Positions 22,639-30,366 are shown, numbered from the stretch's first letter. The stretch is 30,640 nucleotides of DNA from BS750m-G62 sp964577175 (GCA_964577175.1 CAZNYC010000038.1:1-30640), one strand, 5' to 3'. Notes: generated by a model from the sequence alone, not told the origin. Translations and numbers: made by a program.

Positions 22639-24303
22639 TTACCGGATCAGGTTCGAGAGTTCGCGGAGCATGTCGTTCGTGACGGTGATGGTCCGAGCGT
22701 TCGCCTGGAACCCGTTCTGGGCCTGGATGAGGTTGACGAACTCCTCGGCGGTGTCGACGTTCGAGCGTTCCAGGGCCCCGGCGTTGATGGCACCGGCGCC
22801 GCCGGCCAGGGCGGCGGCGACCCGCGGGTCGCCGGAGTTGGCGGACGCCTCGTAGTACGACTGCCCCGCACTCAGCAGGCCCGCCGGGTTCTGGAACGTC
22901 GCGATCTGCAGCGCCGCGATGTCCCGCCGAACGCCGTTTGTGAACATGCCCGAGACGGTGCCGTCGCGGCTGACGGCCAGGCTCGAGAGGTACCCGGCCT
23001 CGTACCCGTCCTGACCGGCGGCGGCCACGGTGGACGACCCGCCGAACTGGCTCAGGCCGTCGAACTGACCGACCGTCCCGAAATCGCAGTTCACGGACCA
23101 CTGGGTGGCGCCCGGTCCGCCGAAGCGGAGGGTGATCGTCTGCGGGTCGGGCGTGGCGCCGCCGGTCCCCGCGAAACTGCCGTCGGAGTTGAACGTGATG
23201 CCGCGGATGCGGCGGTCGTCGAAGTCGTCGAACGCCACGTTGCCGGTCACGTCCGTGACGACCATGTCCCACGTGTTGGCGGTGCCGGTCCGGACGAAGG
23301 CGGTCGAGAGGACGTGGCCGATGCCGAGGTTGTCGAAGATCTCGAGGTTGGCGGTCTTGGCCTCCTCGCCGCCGGCCGTCAGGTGCTTGAAGAAGTACGG
23401 CATGTCGAGGGTGCCCGCCCCGCTGTAAGTGGTGTAGAGGTCGGTCTGGCTGTAGCCGGCCGCATCGTCGCCCAGGCGAATCTCGCCGTTGGATAACCGG
23501 GCCGTGGCACCGCCGAACGTGCCGGAGATGAAATCGACCAGGTCGCCGAGCGTCTCGCCGTCCTGCCCCGCACCCGTGCCGATGGTGAACGTGGCGCTGA
23601 TGTCCGTGCCGTCGGCATCCTTGCCGGTCAGGGCGATCGTCTCGCCGTCGCTGATGCCGCTGGCCTGGTCGAGGTCCGCCATCAGCGTCTCGCGCGAGGC
23701 CAGGGCCCCGTCCTCGGTATACTGGATGCCGCTGGTCATCTCGTTCGTGGTGGGCGATTCGTTGTCGGCCGAGAGGTTGCCGGTAAACGACATGTTCTCC
23801 GTGGCCTTGGCCGGCAGGGCCACGTCGTAGGGGATCCGGATGGAATCGTTGCCCGGCTGCTGGAACCCTTCGGCCACGCCCACCGTGCCCAGCCGCTGCA
23901 CGCGGTAGCCGGTGGCGGAATCGACCAGGTAGTACTCGCTATCGACCGAGAAGCGGCCGACGCGGGTGTAGACGTCCTTCTGGCCATCGTTCAGGACGAA
24001 GAAGCCGGCCCCCTCGATGGCCATGTCCAGGGCCTGCCCGGTCTGGACCAGGGTGCCCTGGGAGATGTTGCGGTCGATCGTCGAGACGGTCATGCCGCTG
24101 CCGATCTGCTTCGGGTTCGTCCCGCCCATCCCGCTGCCGGGCTGGGTGCCCTCCTGGATGGTCTCGGCCAGCAGTTCGGCGAAGGTGACGCGGCTGGACT
24201 TGAACCCGTAGGAGTTGACGTTGGCCAGGTTGTTGCCGGCCACGTCGAGCATCTTCTGATGCCCCTGGAGTCCCGAAACCGCCGCCATCAGTGAGTTACT
24301 CAT
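22639..24303 (-). CDS. flgE: Flagellar hook protein FlgE
   Basis: This 554-residue protein has the hook N-terminus SLMAAVSGLQGHQKMLDVAGNNLANVNSYGFKSSRVTFAELL and the middle motif ALDMAIEGAGFFVLNDGQKDVYTRVGRFSVDSEYYLVDSATGYRV. It ends with the C-terminal helix LERSNVDTAEEFVNLIQAQNGFQANARTITVTNDMLRELSNLIR. A long outer domain lies between (residues about 150-420), which makes it larger than the enteric 400-residue FlgE. A strong GAAGGAGG lies before the ATG. FlgE polymerises as the universal joint under the FlgD cap and the FliK ruler encoded just upstream. Confidence 0.95.
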   Translation of the reverse strand: MSNSLMAAVSGLQGHQKMLDVAGNNLANVNSYGFKSSRVTFAELLAETIQEGTQPGSGMGGTNPKQIGSGMTVSTIDRNISQGTLVQTGQALDMAIEGAGFFVLNDGQKDVYTRVGRFSVDSEYYLVDSATGYRVQRLGTVGVAEGFQQPGNDSIRIPYDVALPAKATENMSFTGNLSADNESPTTNEMTSGIQYTEDGALASRETLMADLDQASGISDGETIALTGKDADGTDISATFTIGTGAGQDGETLGDLVDFISGTFGGATARLSNGEIRLGDDAAGYSQTDLYTTYSGAGTLDMPYFFKHLTAGGEEAKTANLEIFDNLGIGHVLSTAFVRTGTANTWDMVVTDVTGNVAFDDFDDRRIRGITFNSDGSFAGTGGATPDPQTITLRFGGPGATQWSVNCDFGTVGQFDGLSQFGGSSTVAAAGQDGYEAGYLSSLAVSRDGTVSGMFTNGVRRDIAALQIATFQNPAGLLSAGQSYYEASANSGDPRVAAALAGGAGAINAGALERSNVDTAEEFVNLIQAQNGFQANARTITVTNDMLRELSNLIR

Positions 24304-24336
24304 CGTCGGCCTCCTTCGGGGAGCGGCCCGTCCGGC

Positions 24337-24738
24337 CTACTCCCGGATCTCGCGGACAGCGTCCAGCGGCACGTGCCGGTCGCCGACCTGGAGCACGAAT
24401 TCCCCATCCGCCTGTGCGACACCCTGCACCGTCCCGCCGAGGGCCGTCCCGTCCTCGATCATCACGGTGACGTCCTTGCCGATGAGCGAGGCGGCGTATT
24501 GCCCCTCGGCCGCCAGGAGGGCGGCGTGGAACAGCGACTCGTCGCCCGCCAGCCCGCCCAGGTGCCCGTTCATCTCCTCCAGTTGCTGGAGCGAGGAGAT
24601 CTGGGCCAGTTGGGCCGTCATGTCGCTGTTGTCCATCGGCTCCAGCGGATTCTGGTTCTGGAGTTGCGCCACCAGCAGATTCAGAAACTGAACCTGAAGA
24701 TCGGACGCACTCGGCGACACGCCGCTGATCTGGGACAT
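24337..24738 (-). CDS. flgD: Hook-capping protein FlgD (short form)
   Basis: The protein has 133 residues. The conserved FlgD N-terminus is complete: LQVQFLNLLVAQLQNQNPLEPMDNSDMTAQLAQISSLQQLEEMN. A small Tudor-like barrel follows (SLIGKDVTVMIEDGTALGGTVQGVAQADGEFVLQVGDRHVPLDAVREI). The FN3-like domain present in the 230-residue enteric FlgD is missing. It guides hook polymerisation and is replaced later by FlgK. It starts nine bases after fliK and precedes flgE by 33 bases. Confidence 0.93.
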   Translation of the reverse strand: MSQISGVSPSASDLQVQFLNLLVAQLQNQNPLEPMDNSDMTAQLAQISSLQQLEEMNGHLGGLAGDESLFHAALLAAEGQYAASLIGKDVTVMIEDGTALGGTVQGVAQADGEFVLQVGDRHVPLDAVREIRE

Positions 24739-24747
24739 GGTTCTCTC

Positions 24748-26391
24748 CTACGCCTGCACGTTGATGGAGCCGGCCGGCCGGCCGGCCGCGGCGACCGCGT
24801 CGTCCGGACCGTCCGTCGCGGGGTCGGCCGCTGCCGCCTCGCCGTCCGCGGACGCGAAGACCTCGCCCGATGCCCCGGGCTGCCAGGCGTCCGGGTCGCT
24901 TCGGCCCTGACCGAAGGCGGCGTCCTGCTCCCCCTGGCCGCCCGTCTGCTCCTGGTTCAGTGTGACGTCGAGCCGCTTCAGGTCGATGCCCTCGGCTTGG
25001 AGCCGCTGCATCAGGGGAGCGGCTTCCTGCTGGAGTCTGGAGAGCGTCTCCGGCACGTCCACCCGGACCGAGCCGCGTATCGAGTCGCCCTCGCTCTCCA
25101 GGGCGATGCGGACGCGGCCAAGTTCGGGCGGGTTCAGGTGGACGGTGACCTGCCGGCCGGCCCGTCCGCCGGTGGCGCGGATGGACTCGGCCACCTGGTC
25201 GGCCGCGTCGGAGAGCCGGGCCGCCGCTCCTCCCGTCTGCTGGGCCGCCGCACCGGCGCGCCCCCCGGCCGTTGCCTGGCTGGGCTGCACGGTGGACGGT
25301 TCGGCCGGGACGGTCGTCGGTCGGGGGGCCTCGGCAGCGCGGGGAGCGGCCTGTCGGGCGGCGGTGTCACGGTCAGCCTGGGCCATTGCCGCGGCACGGC
25401 GGAAGGCCGACCCCTGGCCGGAGGCGTCCCCGTCCGCGGTCGCCCCGCTCGACGCCCCGTCCGCCGGTGACTCCGACGCCGTCGCGTCTGCGGTCCGCAC
25501 CGCTGCGGGCGCCTCGGTCGTGGACGCCGTCTTCGAAGGCGTGTCCGACGGTGCGGCGTTTCCGGCACCGTGCCGGCCGGCAGCATCCTCTGCCGCGTGG
25601 GCGTCGCGAAGTGGCGTCGCGGCCGGCCCGAGCACCCGCGTTGTGGAGCCGGGTGCAACTTCCGTTCCGGCGCCAGGTGTCCCGCCGGGACGCGACGCGG
25701 TCCCCTCCGTTCCGCCGCCAGCGTGCCCGCCGGCCGCTGTCAACGACGGGGCCCCGGGGGCGGCCCGCGCCGTGCCCTGGCCGACGGCCGGGGCGTCTCC
25801 GCGGTTCCCACCGGCCGTCTTATTAATAGTCCCACCTTCTGCCGACATTGCCGCAATGGAGGCATCCGTCCCGGCGGTCGTTGCCGGAACCGGCGATCCG
25901 GTGCCGCCCGCCGTGACGCCGTCCTGCGGGCCGGTGTCGGCGTTTTCGCCGTTCTCAGGGCCGCCCGCAGCCGACTGAACGACCCCGGAGGCATCCGCGT
26001 CGGCCTCCACCCCGACGTCCTTCCCGTCGGGGGCGTCGGTGTCGGAGGACGCGGTGCCCGCTTCGGACGCCGCTTCGGCCGTTTCCGACGCCTTTTCGTC
26101 GGACCCCGCCCGGCCGCGACTCTCGCGGGCAGTCGTCTCGGACCGTGCATCGTCGCTGACGGGCCGGGACTCGTCGGGCGAGCGGTCGTCGTGCGACCGT
26201 TGCGCCTTGTCCAGTCGGGTCCGGAACGCGTCCTCGCCACCCCGGGGGGTGTCGGCGGGTTCCGGCCGACGGCCGGTACCAGACGCCACGCGTCCGCCGC
26301 GGTGTGCGGCATCGCCCGTCCGGGCAACGCCGGCGGCCGACCGTCCGGCAGGTGTCACCGCGAGGTCGAGCATCAAAGATGGCGTGTGCAT
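24748..26391 (-). CDS. fliK: Flagellar hook-length control protein FliK
   Basis: This 547-residue protein begins MHTPSLMLDL at ATG 26391, behind GGAGAA. Residues about 30-400 are disordered and rich in Ala, Gly, Thr, Asp and Pro, as expected for the ruler part that is threaded through the export channel. Residues about 407-477 are the FliK C-terminal domain: RQVTVHLNPPELGRVRIALESEGDSIRGSVRVDVPETLSRLQQEAAPLMQRLQAEGIDLKRLDVTL. That domain contacts the export switch FlhB. The gene is first in the operon, directly behind a consensus sigma-54 promoter whose predicted transcript has a leader of about 16 bases. The final 70 residues are Glu/Asp/Ala-rich. Confidence 0.93.
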   Translation of the reverse strand: MHTPSLMLDLAVTPAGRSAAGVARTGDAAHRGGRVASGTGRRPEPADTPRGGEDAFRTRLDKAQRSHDDRSPDESRPVSDDARSETTARESRGRAGSDEKASETAEAASEAGTASSDTDAPDGKDVGVEADADASGVVQSAAGGPENGENADTGPQDGVTAGGTGSPVPATTAGTDASIAAMSAEGGTINKTAGGNRGDAPAVGQGTARAAPGAPSLTAAGGHAGGGTEGTASRPGGTPGAGTEVAPGSTTRVLGPAATPLRDAHAAEDAAGRHGAGNAAPSDTPSKTASTTEAPAAVRTADATASESPADGASSGATADGDASGQGSAFRRAAAMAQADRDTAARQAAPRAAEAPRPTTVPAEPSTVQPSQATAGGRAGAAAQQTGGAAARLSDAADQVAESIRATGGRAGRQVTVHLNPPELGRVRIALESEGDSIRGSVRVDVPETLSRLQQEAAPLMQRLQAEGIDLKRLDVTLNQEQTGGQGEQDAAFGQGRSDPDAWQPGASGEVFASADGEAAAADPATDGPDDAVAAAGRPAGSINVQA

Positions 26392-26417
26392 GGCGTTCTC
26401 CAGTGCGGCAGAAGGGT

Positions 26418-26434
26418 TGCAAACGCCGTGCCAG
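26418..26434 (-). promoter_or_regulatory. Sigma-54 promoter of the hook/rod operon
   Basis: The minus-strand sequence CTGGCACGGCGTTTGCA (26434 to 26418) matches the -24/-12 consensus YTGGCACGRNNNTTGCW at every position. With the normal 12-base offset from the -12 GC, transcription would begin near 26407. That leaves a leader of about 16 bases containing GGAGAA before the fliK ATG at 26391. A sigma-54 activator gene lies divergently about 420 bases away. Confidence 0.9.
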
Positions 26435-26856
26435 AAACGGCCGGAAGCACACTCGGAGCGCATAACCCCTTGTGAAACAACAGTTTGGACAAGCCATGGT
26501 CCGGAAGCGCCGCCCGCCGGGACGACGGAAAACCACGCCGCAGCCGGAAGAAACTTCCGGCGACCGGCAGAATCCGCCGACGGGCCCTTCCCCGCCGCGC
26601 GGCTGTGAACACGGATTGGAAGCTTCAAAACAGCCATTCCATATTGCGGAAGACGTGTTCCTCGCCGACTTTTCCTGCTCCGTCCGATAATTCCGTTAAA
26701 GCCGAAATCAGCGAACCGCCGACAAAGGGAACACTCCGGCATAGCAGACGGAGGGGCCGCAGCCTGCCTCGTCGGTGTCTGCCGACGAACCCTCCACACA
26801 CCTGGGATGCGGCGACCGGCTTGTCAACCGGTCGGCCGGAGACCGGAGGATGGGGG
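26435..26856. other. Divergent regulatory region between fliK and the activator gene
   Basis: This stretch has no supportable gene. It carries the heptamer CCGGAAG at 26441-26447, 26501-26507 and 26544-26550, and its complement CTTCCGG at 26554-26560. The last two form a 7-bp palindrome with a 3-base spacer, about 115 bases upstream of the sigma-54 -24 element, a normal distance for an activator site. The activator's own promoter is not clear. Candidates are TTGGAA with CATATT (18-base spacer, 4 of 6 each) around 26617-26646, and GATAAT at 26686-26691 without a good -35. Confidence 0.55.
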
Positions 26857-28308
26857 ATGGACAGCACCCCGAATCGGCGGCTGGAGACGGTGGTCGCCGT
26901 GGGCGACCCGCCCGGCACGGAAGCGTGTCCGTTCCGGAACATCGCCCGCGACGTGGTCACCGTCCGGACTCCGGAAGAAGCCCTTCGGGCCGCGCAGGCC
27001 GCGGGCGCCGACCTGGTGGTCGTGCGCGACAGCGTCCCGCGCGACGCCGCCCTCCGTTTTCTTCGCGATGTGCGATCGGCAGCGGGGCGCCCGCCCGTCG
27101 TGGTACTCTCCGATTCTCCGACGGTGGACGAGGCGATCCTTTTCGTCCGCAGCGGTGCGAGCGATTACCTTTCGGCCCCGCCCGATGAGGAAGCCCTTTG
27201 CCGCGCGGTCGCCTTGGCGCCGGCAGGCCGCCGTGACGCCGGCGGGGCCGGGCGGTACTTCGCTCCCGAGTGCCCGCCGGGCATCGGCATGGTCGGGCAC
27301 AGCGAGGGGCTGCGGCGTGCCCTCCGGACCATCCATCAGGTCGCCGACAGCCGGTGCATCCCCGCCATGATCATCGGCGAAACGGGCACCGGGAAGGAAC
27401 TGGCCGCCCGCGCCGTCCACACCCTCCGCGGCGGCACGCGCGACGACTTCGTGGCCGTCAACTGCGCCACCCTCACCGCCAACCTCCTGGAAAGCGAACT
27501 TTTCGGCCACGTCAAAGGCGCCTTCACCGGGGCCGAACGCGACAAGCCAGGCCTCTTCGAGATGGCCGGCACCGGCAGCGTCTTTCTGGACGAGATCAGC
27601 GAGATGCCGACCGGCCTCCAGGCGAAACTGCTGCGGGTGCTCCAGGAACAGACGTTCCGGCGGGTGGGCGGGACGGAAACGATCCCCTGCCGGGCCACCG
27701 TCATCGCCTCGAGCAATCGGGACCTGGCGGCCGAGGCCCGCGACGGCCGGTTCCGCCGCGACCTGTATTACCGGTTGGCCGTCTTCCCGATCCACCTGCC
27801 CCCGCTGCGGGCCCCCCACCGCCGTGATGACGTCCCCCTCCTGGCTGAGTACTTCATCGAGACCTCGACCTTGCCCCGTGCCGAACACGTCGCGGGCCTC
27901 GCCCCCGAGGCGCGCGACCGCCTTCTCACCCACACCTGGCCCGGGAACGTCCGCGAACTCAAGAACGCGGTGGAGCGGGCACTCATCACCGGGACCGCAG
28001 ACCACGTCACGGCCGACAGCCTCGTTTTCGACCACTCGGACGAGCCGCCCCAGGCCGAGACCGCCGTCCCGGTGCCCGAGAACGATTTCTCGCTCGAGAC
28101 GGCCGAACGCCTCTTCATCACACGGGCGCTGCGCGAGACGGGGTGGCAGCGGACGCGAGCGGCCGCCCTCCTCGGCATCACGCGGGCCACCCTGCACGCC
28201 AAACTCAAGCGGTATAAGATCCGCATCCCGGACCGCCAGACGAGCGGCGCGTCGGCGAGCGGGTCGTCGTCCCGCAGCAAGTCCCGCCTCCAGGAAGCCG
28301 GCGTGTAG
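26857..28308 (+). CDS. Sigma-54-dependent activator with pseudo-receiver, likely flagellar
   Basis: The protein has 483 residues. Residues 11-120 form a receiver-like fold, but the phospho-acceptor Asp position is Arg57 (DLVVVRDSVP), and the usual Lys before the P-loop is missing (YLSAPPDEE). Residues about 143-385 are the AAA+ domain: Walker A GETGTGKE at 174-181, the sigma-54 contact loop GAFTGA at 221-226, Walker B GSVFLDEI at 240-247 and RFRRDLYYRL. The Fis-type HTH covers 414-452 (QRTRAAALLGITRATLHAKLKRYKI). It probably opens the sigma-54 promoter of the fliK operon, resembling FleQ or FlrC. GGAGG precedes the ATG by seven bases. Stimulation may be by a partner or nucleotide instead of phosphorylation. 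Confidence 0.9.
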   Translation: MDSTPNRRLETVVAVGDPPGTEACPFRNIARDVVTVRTPEEALRAAQAAGADLVVVRDSVPRDAALRFLRDVRSAAGRPPVVVLSDSPTVDEAILFVRSGASDYLSAPPDEEALCRAVALAPAGRRDAGGAGRYFAPECPPGIGMVGHSEGLRRALRTIHQVADSRCIPAMIIGETGTGKELAARAVHTLRGGTRDDFVAVNCATLTANLLESELFGHVKGAFTGAERDKPGLFEMAGTGSVFLDEISEMPTGLQAKLLRVLQEQTFRRVGGTETIPCRATVIASSNRDLAAEARDGRFRRDLYYRLAVFPIHLPPLRAPHRRDDVPLLAEYFIETSTLPRAEHVAGLAPEARDRLLTHTWPGNVRELKNAVERALITGTADHVTADSLVFDHSDEPPQAETAVPVPENDFSLETAERLFITRALRETGWQRTRAAALLGITRATLHAKLKRYKIRIPDRQTSGASASGSSSRSKSRLQEAGV

Positions 28309-28315
28309 CGCCGGC
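28297..28315 (+). terminator. Weak hairpin over the activator stop codon
   Basis: GCCGGCG (28297-28303) pairs with CGCCGGC (28309-28315) around TGTAG, which contains the stop codon. There is no following T run, so it is at best a weak or Rho-assisted end site. Confidence 0.3.
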
Positions 28316-28372
28316 CGCTCCCGTCACCGCTTTCCGGCATACCAAGAGAGCCTATCAGAACGAAACCGCGGG

Positions 28373-28427
28373 GTGCCACTGGCGGCTTGCCCGCCAGTGC
28401 ACGGGCAGACAAACGGCCCGTGGCATC
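28373..28427. repeat. Paired palindrome, family C (short form)
   Basis: GTGCCAC (28373-28379) opens the element and GTGGCA (28420-28425) closes it. Hairpin one is CACTGGCGG/CCGCCAGTG (28377-28385 with 28391-28399, loop CTTGC). Hairpin two is CACGGGC/GCCCGTG (28400-28406 with 28416-28422, with AGACAAAC in the loop). As at 176-248, the loops CTTG and CAAA are near complements, showing an inverted pair. It lies between the activator and the integrase. Confidence 0.65.
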
Positions 28428-28443
28428 CATTATGTTCGGGCCT

Positions 28444-28487
28444 CTAAGTTCGCATGGCGGCGCGGCTAAGTTCGCATGGTAGCGCGG
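28444..28487. repeat. Two 22-base tandem copies (CTAAGTTCGCATGG...)
   Basis: The units 28444-28465 and 28466-28487 are identical except at two positions. The second copy's end overlaps the left arm of the family A pair that follows, so the pair and the tandem copy may have arisen together. The sequence 28430-28660 around it holds no gene. Confidence 0.7.
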
Positions 28488-28557
28488 CGGGTCTCCGCAC
28501 CCGCCGCCACAAGACGGGCGATGCGTGACGCGCGCTGGTTACGGAGAACCACCGCGC
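28482..28557. repeat. Paired palindrome, family A, before the integrase
   Basis: The left unit 28482-28508 (loop TCTCCGC) and right unit 28530-28557 (one stem mismatch, loop ACGGAG) face each other with 21 bases between. Base changes in the stem are partly compensated on the other arm (GGCGGG with CCCGCC, TGGTT with AACCA). This suggests the hairpin is what has been kept. Confidence 0.75.
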
Positions 28558-28659
28558 CGGCACCCAAGGTTAAACCGCTCTAACGGCGCGTTTGAAAAGC
28601 AGACAGATGTCCGGGGGGTTGCGCCTATGACTACCAGAGTCGATTTCCCTTGATTTCAC

Positions 28660-28688
28660 TGGACTTTCCCGTTTCCCTGCGCTATACT
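28660..28688 (+). promoter_or_regulatory. Sigma-70-type promoter of the integrase
   Basis: TGGACT (28660-28665, 4 of 6) and TATACT (28683-28688, 5 of 6) are separated by 17 bases in an AT-rich stretch. Transcription would begin near 28695, giving a leader of about 75 bases before the ATG at 28770. The -10 lies within an operator-like repeat. Confidence 0.65.
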
Positions 28689-28747
28689 GAAAATGTCCAC
28701 CGTCGATAGAAATGGATACAGGCCATAGCGCAGGCCATAGCGCAGGG
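28675..28747 (+). promoter_or_regulatory. Operator-like repeats around the integrase promoter
   Basis: CCTGCGCTAT (28676-28685) overlaps the -10. Its inverse ATAGCGCAGG appears twice downstream, at 28725-28734 and 28737-28746, as a perfect 12-base tandem (CCATAGCGCAGG, 28723-28746). With one more base, CCCTGCGCTAT pairs with ATAGCGCAGGG (28737-28747). Three copies of one site in and after the promoter suggest an operator for autorepression, or arm sites of the recombinase. Confidence 0.6.
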
Positions 28748-28769
28748 GATTCAGGACAGGGAGGAAGCC

Positions 28770-30020
28770 ATGGCGCGGAAGACCGAGAAGGTCCGATTCA
28801 CGAAGAGGAAACTGGCGGCCCTGGAGCCGCCGCCGCCGAAAGAGGACGGCGGAATCCGGCGGCGCACGGTGTGGGACGCCAAGCAGGCGCATTTGGCTTT
28901 CGTCCTCTCGTCCACCGGGGCGGCGCGGTTCCAGTTTTACCGCTGGGTCAACGGACGCCCGCGACGGTTGAGTTTGGGGCCGTTTCCTGCCGTCACCGTC
29001 GAGCAGGCCCGGCGCGAGGTCATGCGGTTGGATGCCGAGGTCGCCGCCGGCGGGAACCCGGCCGACGACCGCCGCAGGGCGCGGGAAGAGGCGACGCTCG
29101 GCGAACTCTTCGACGCCTACCTTGAGCGTTACGCCAAGCCCCGGAAACGCTCGTGGAAACAAGACGTGTGGACGTTCAACCGTCACCTGAAACCCCTGGC
29201 GAGGCTGAAGGCGTCGGCCGTCTCGCGCGAGGACGTGGAACGGCTCCACGCCCGCATCGGCCGCGAGAACGGCCACGTCGCCGCGAACAGGGCCGTGGCG
29301 CTGGTCTCGACGATCTACAACCGGACCGCCCCGGACCTCGACAACCCCACGAAGGGCATCCAGCGGTTCCGGGAACGCAGCCGCGACCGCTTCCTCGACG
29401 CCGCCGAGGTCAAAGCCTTCTTCGCGGCCCTGCTCGAGGTGGCCCCGGTTTGGAGGGATGTCTTCTTCGTCGGCCTTTTGACAGGTGCTCGGCAGGCCAA
29501 CGTCCTGGGGATGCGCTGGGACGACTTGGCACTCGACCGCGGCCTGTGGCACATTCCCCCGGACGATGCCAAGGCCGGGGAGCCGATGATCGTGGTGTTG
29601 ACCGAGCCCGTCGTCGCCGTCCTACGCCGACGTGCCGAGGGTAACGGGGAGTCGGGATGGGTGTTTCCGAGCACCGCGAGCCAGAGCGGACACCTTGAAA
29701 GCCCCCGCCGCCCCTGGCGGAAGGTCCTGGAACGGGCGGGGTTCATCGCCGAGGACGGCAGCGCGACGGTTCACCTCCACGATCTCCGCCGGACGCTCGG
29801 CAGTTGGCAGGCGATGGCGGGTTCGCCGCTGACCGTCATCGGGAAAAGTCTCGGCCACCGGAGCCTGACGGCCACGGCGGTTTACGCACGGATCGACACC
29901 GGCCCCGTTCGCGAGTCCGTGTCCGCCGCGAATCAGGCGCTCCTGGCCGCCGGCGGTGACGCCGCGCGAGGCGTCATAGAGGGTACAGCGGCGTCGGCAC
30001 AACGAGAAAAAAAAGGTTGA
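28770..30020 (+). CDS. P4-type tyrosine recombinase (integrase)
   Basis: This 416-residue protein has an arm-binding N-domain (DUF4102-like, about 10-100, with PRRLSLGPFPAVTVEQAR). A core-binding SAM-like domain follows (about 105-200), then a catalytic domain with R241 (TGAR), K268, H337-x2-R340 (HDLRR), H363 (LGH) and Y372 (VYARI). All the strand-exchange residues are in place. P4-type integrases insert elements at tRNA or similar sites, but no tRNA is visible within this window. GGGAGG precedes ATG 28770. The stop TGA (30018-30020) lies inside the -35 of the next promoter. The element would extend to the right, past the window. Confidence 0.94.
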   Translation: MARKTEKVRFTKRKLAALEPPPPKEDGGIRRRTVWDAKQAHLAFVLSSTGAARFQFYRWVNGRPRRLSLGPFPAVTVEQARREVMRLDAEVAAGGNPADDRRRAREEATLGELFDAYLERYAKPRKRSWKQDVWTFNRHLKPLARLKASAVSREDVERLHARIGRENGHVAANRAVALVSTIYNRTAPDLDNPTKGIQRFRERSRDRFLDAAEVKAFFAALLEVAPVWRDVFFVGLLTGARQANVLGMRWDDLALDRGLWHIPPDDAKAGEPMIVVLTEPVVAVLRRRAEGNGESGWVFPSTASQSGHLESPRRPWRKVLERAGFIAEDGSATVHLHDLRRTLGSWQAMAGSPLTVIGKSLGHRSLTATAVYARIDTGPVRESVSAANQALLAAGGDAARGVIEGTAASAQREKKG

Positions 30021-30045
30021 CAAAGTACCGCTGACCGTATACGAT
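30017..30045 (+). promoter_or_regulatory. Strong sigma-70-type promoter after the integrase
   Basis: A consensus TTGACA (30017-30022) and TACGAT (30040-30045, 4 of 6) are spaced by 17 bases. Transcription would begin near 30052, 27 bases before the GTG at 30079. The -35 overlaps the integrase stop codon. Confidence 0.75.
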
Positions 30046-30078
30046 AGGCGCGGATGCACAAGATACGGGAGCATCGAC

Positions 30079-30351
30079 GTGGCAGTAAGCCAGTTCGAGC
30101 GAGCGAAGGCGGCCGGTGGCCAGGTGCGGCGGGTGGATGGGCCGAGCCTGGAGTATGGCCTCGGCGCAAGGGAATATGTCGAAGTCTGTTATCGACGTGG
30201 CCGGACGTTTCGCGGGCCGGTGCAGCGCAAGTTGCTGACCGCGGCCGAGGAACGCCGTGCTGCGTTGCGGTTCGGGCGACGGGGGACGCGCGTCTCCACG
30301 TTGTTGGGTTCGTCGCCTGCAAGTGGGCGTGAAATCCACGAACTCGCGTGA
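30079..30351 (+). CDS. 90-residue orphan protein of the integrative element
   Basis: Translation starts at GTG 30079 behind GGGAG. The protein is basic at the ends and contains VSQFERAKAAGGQVRRVDGPSL, EYVEVCYRRGRTFRGPV and LTAAEERRAALRFGRRG. I recognise no family. It has its own strong promoter and a good ribosome site, which argues for a real gene and not a chance frame. Given the position between integrase and HTH gene it may be a small element regulator, but no DNA-binding motif is clear. Confidence 0.65.
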   Translation: MAVSQFERAKAAGGQVRRVDGPSLEYGLGAREYVEVCYRRGRTFRGPVQRKLLTAAEERRAALRFGRRGTRVSTLLGSSPASGREIHELA

Positions 30352-30366
30352 CCCGCGCGGGGTGGT

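Noticed and set aside
26392..26799. Longer FliK starting upstream
   Set aside because: It would include the sigma-54 promoter and regulatory region. The ATG at 26391 has a proper ribosome site.
28570..28700. A tRNA gene as integration target
   Set aside because: I could not fold a cloverleaf or find a T-loop GGTTCRA box with matching acceptor arms in this gap.
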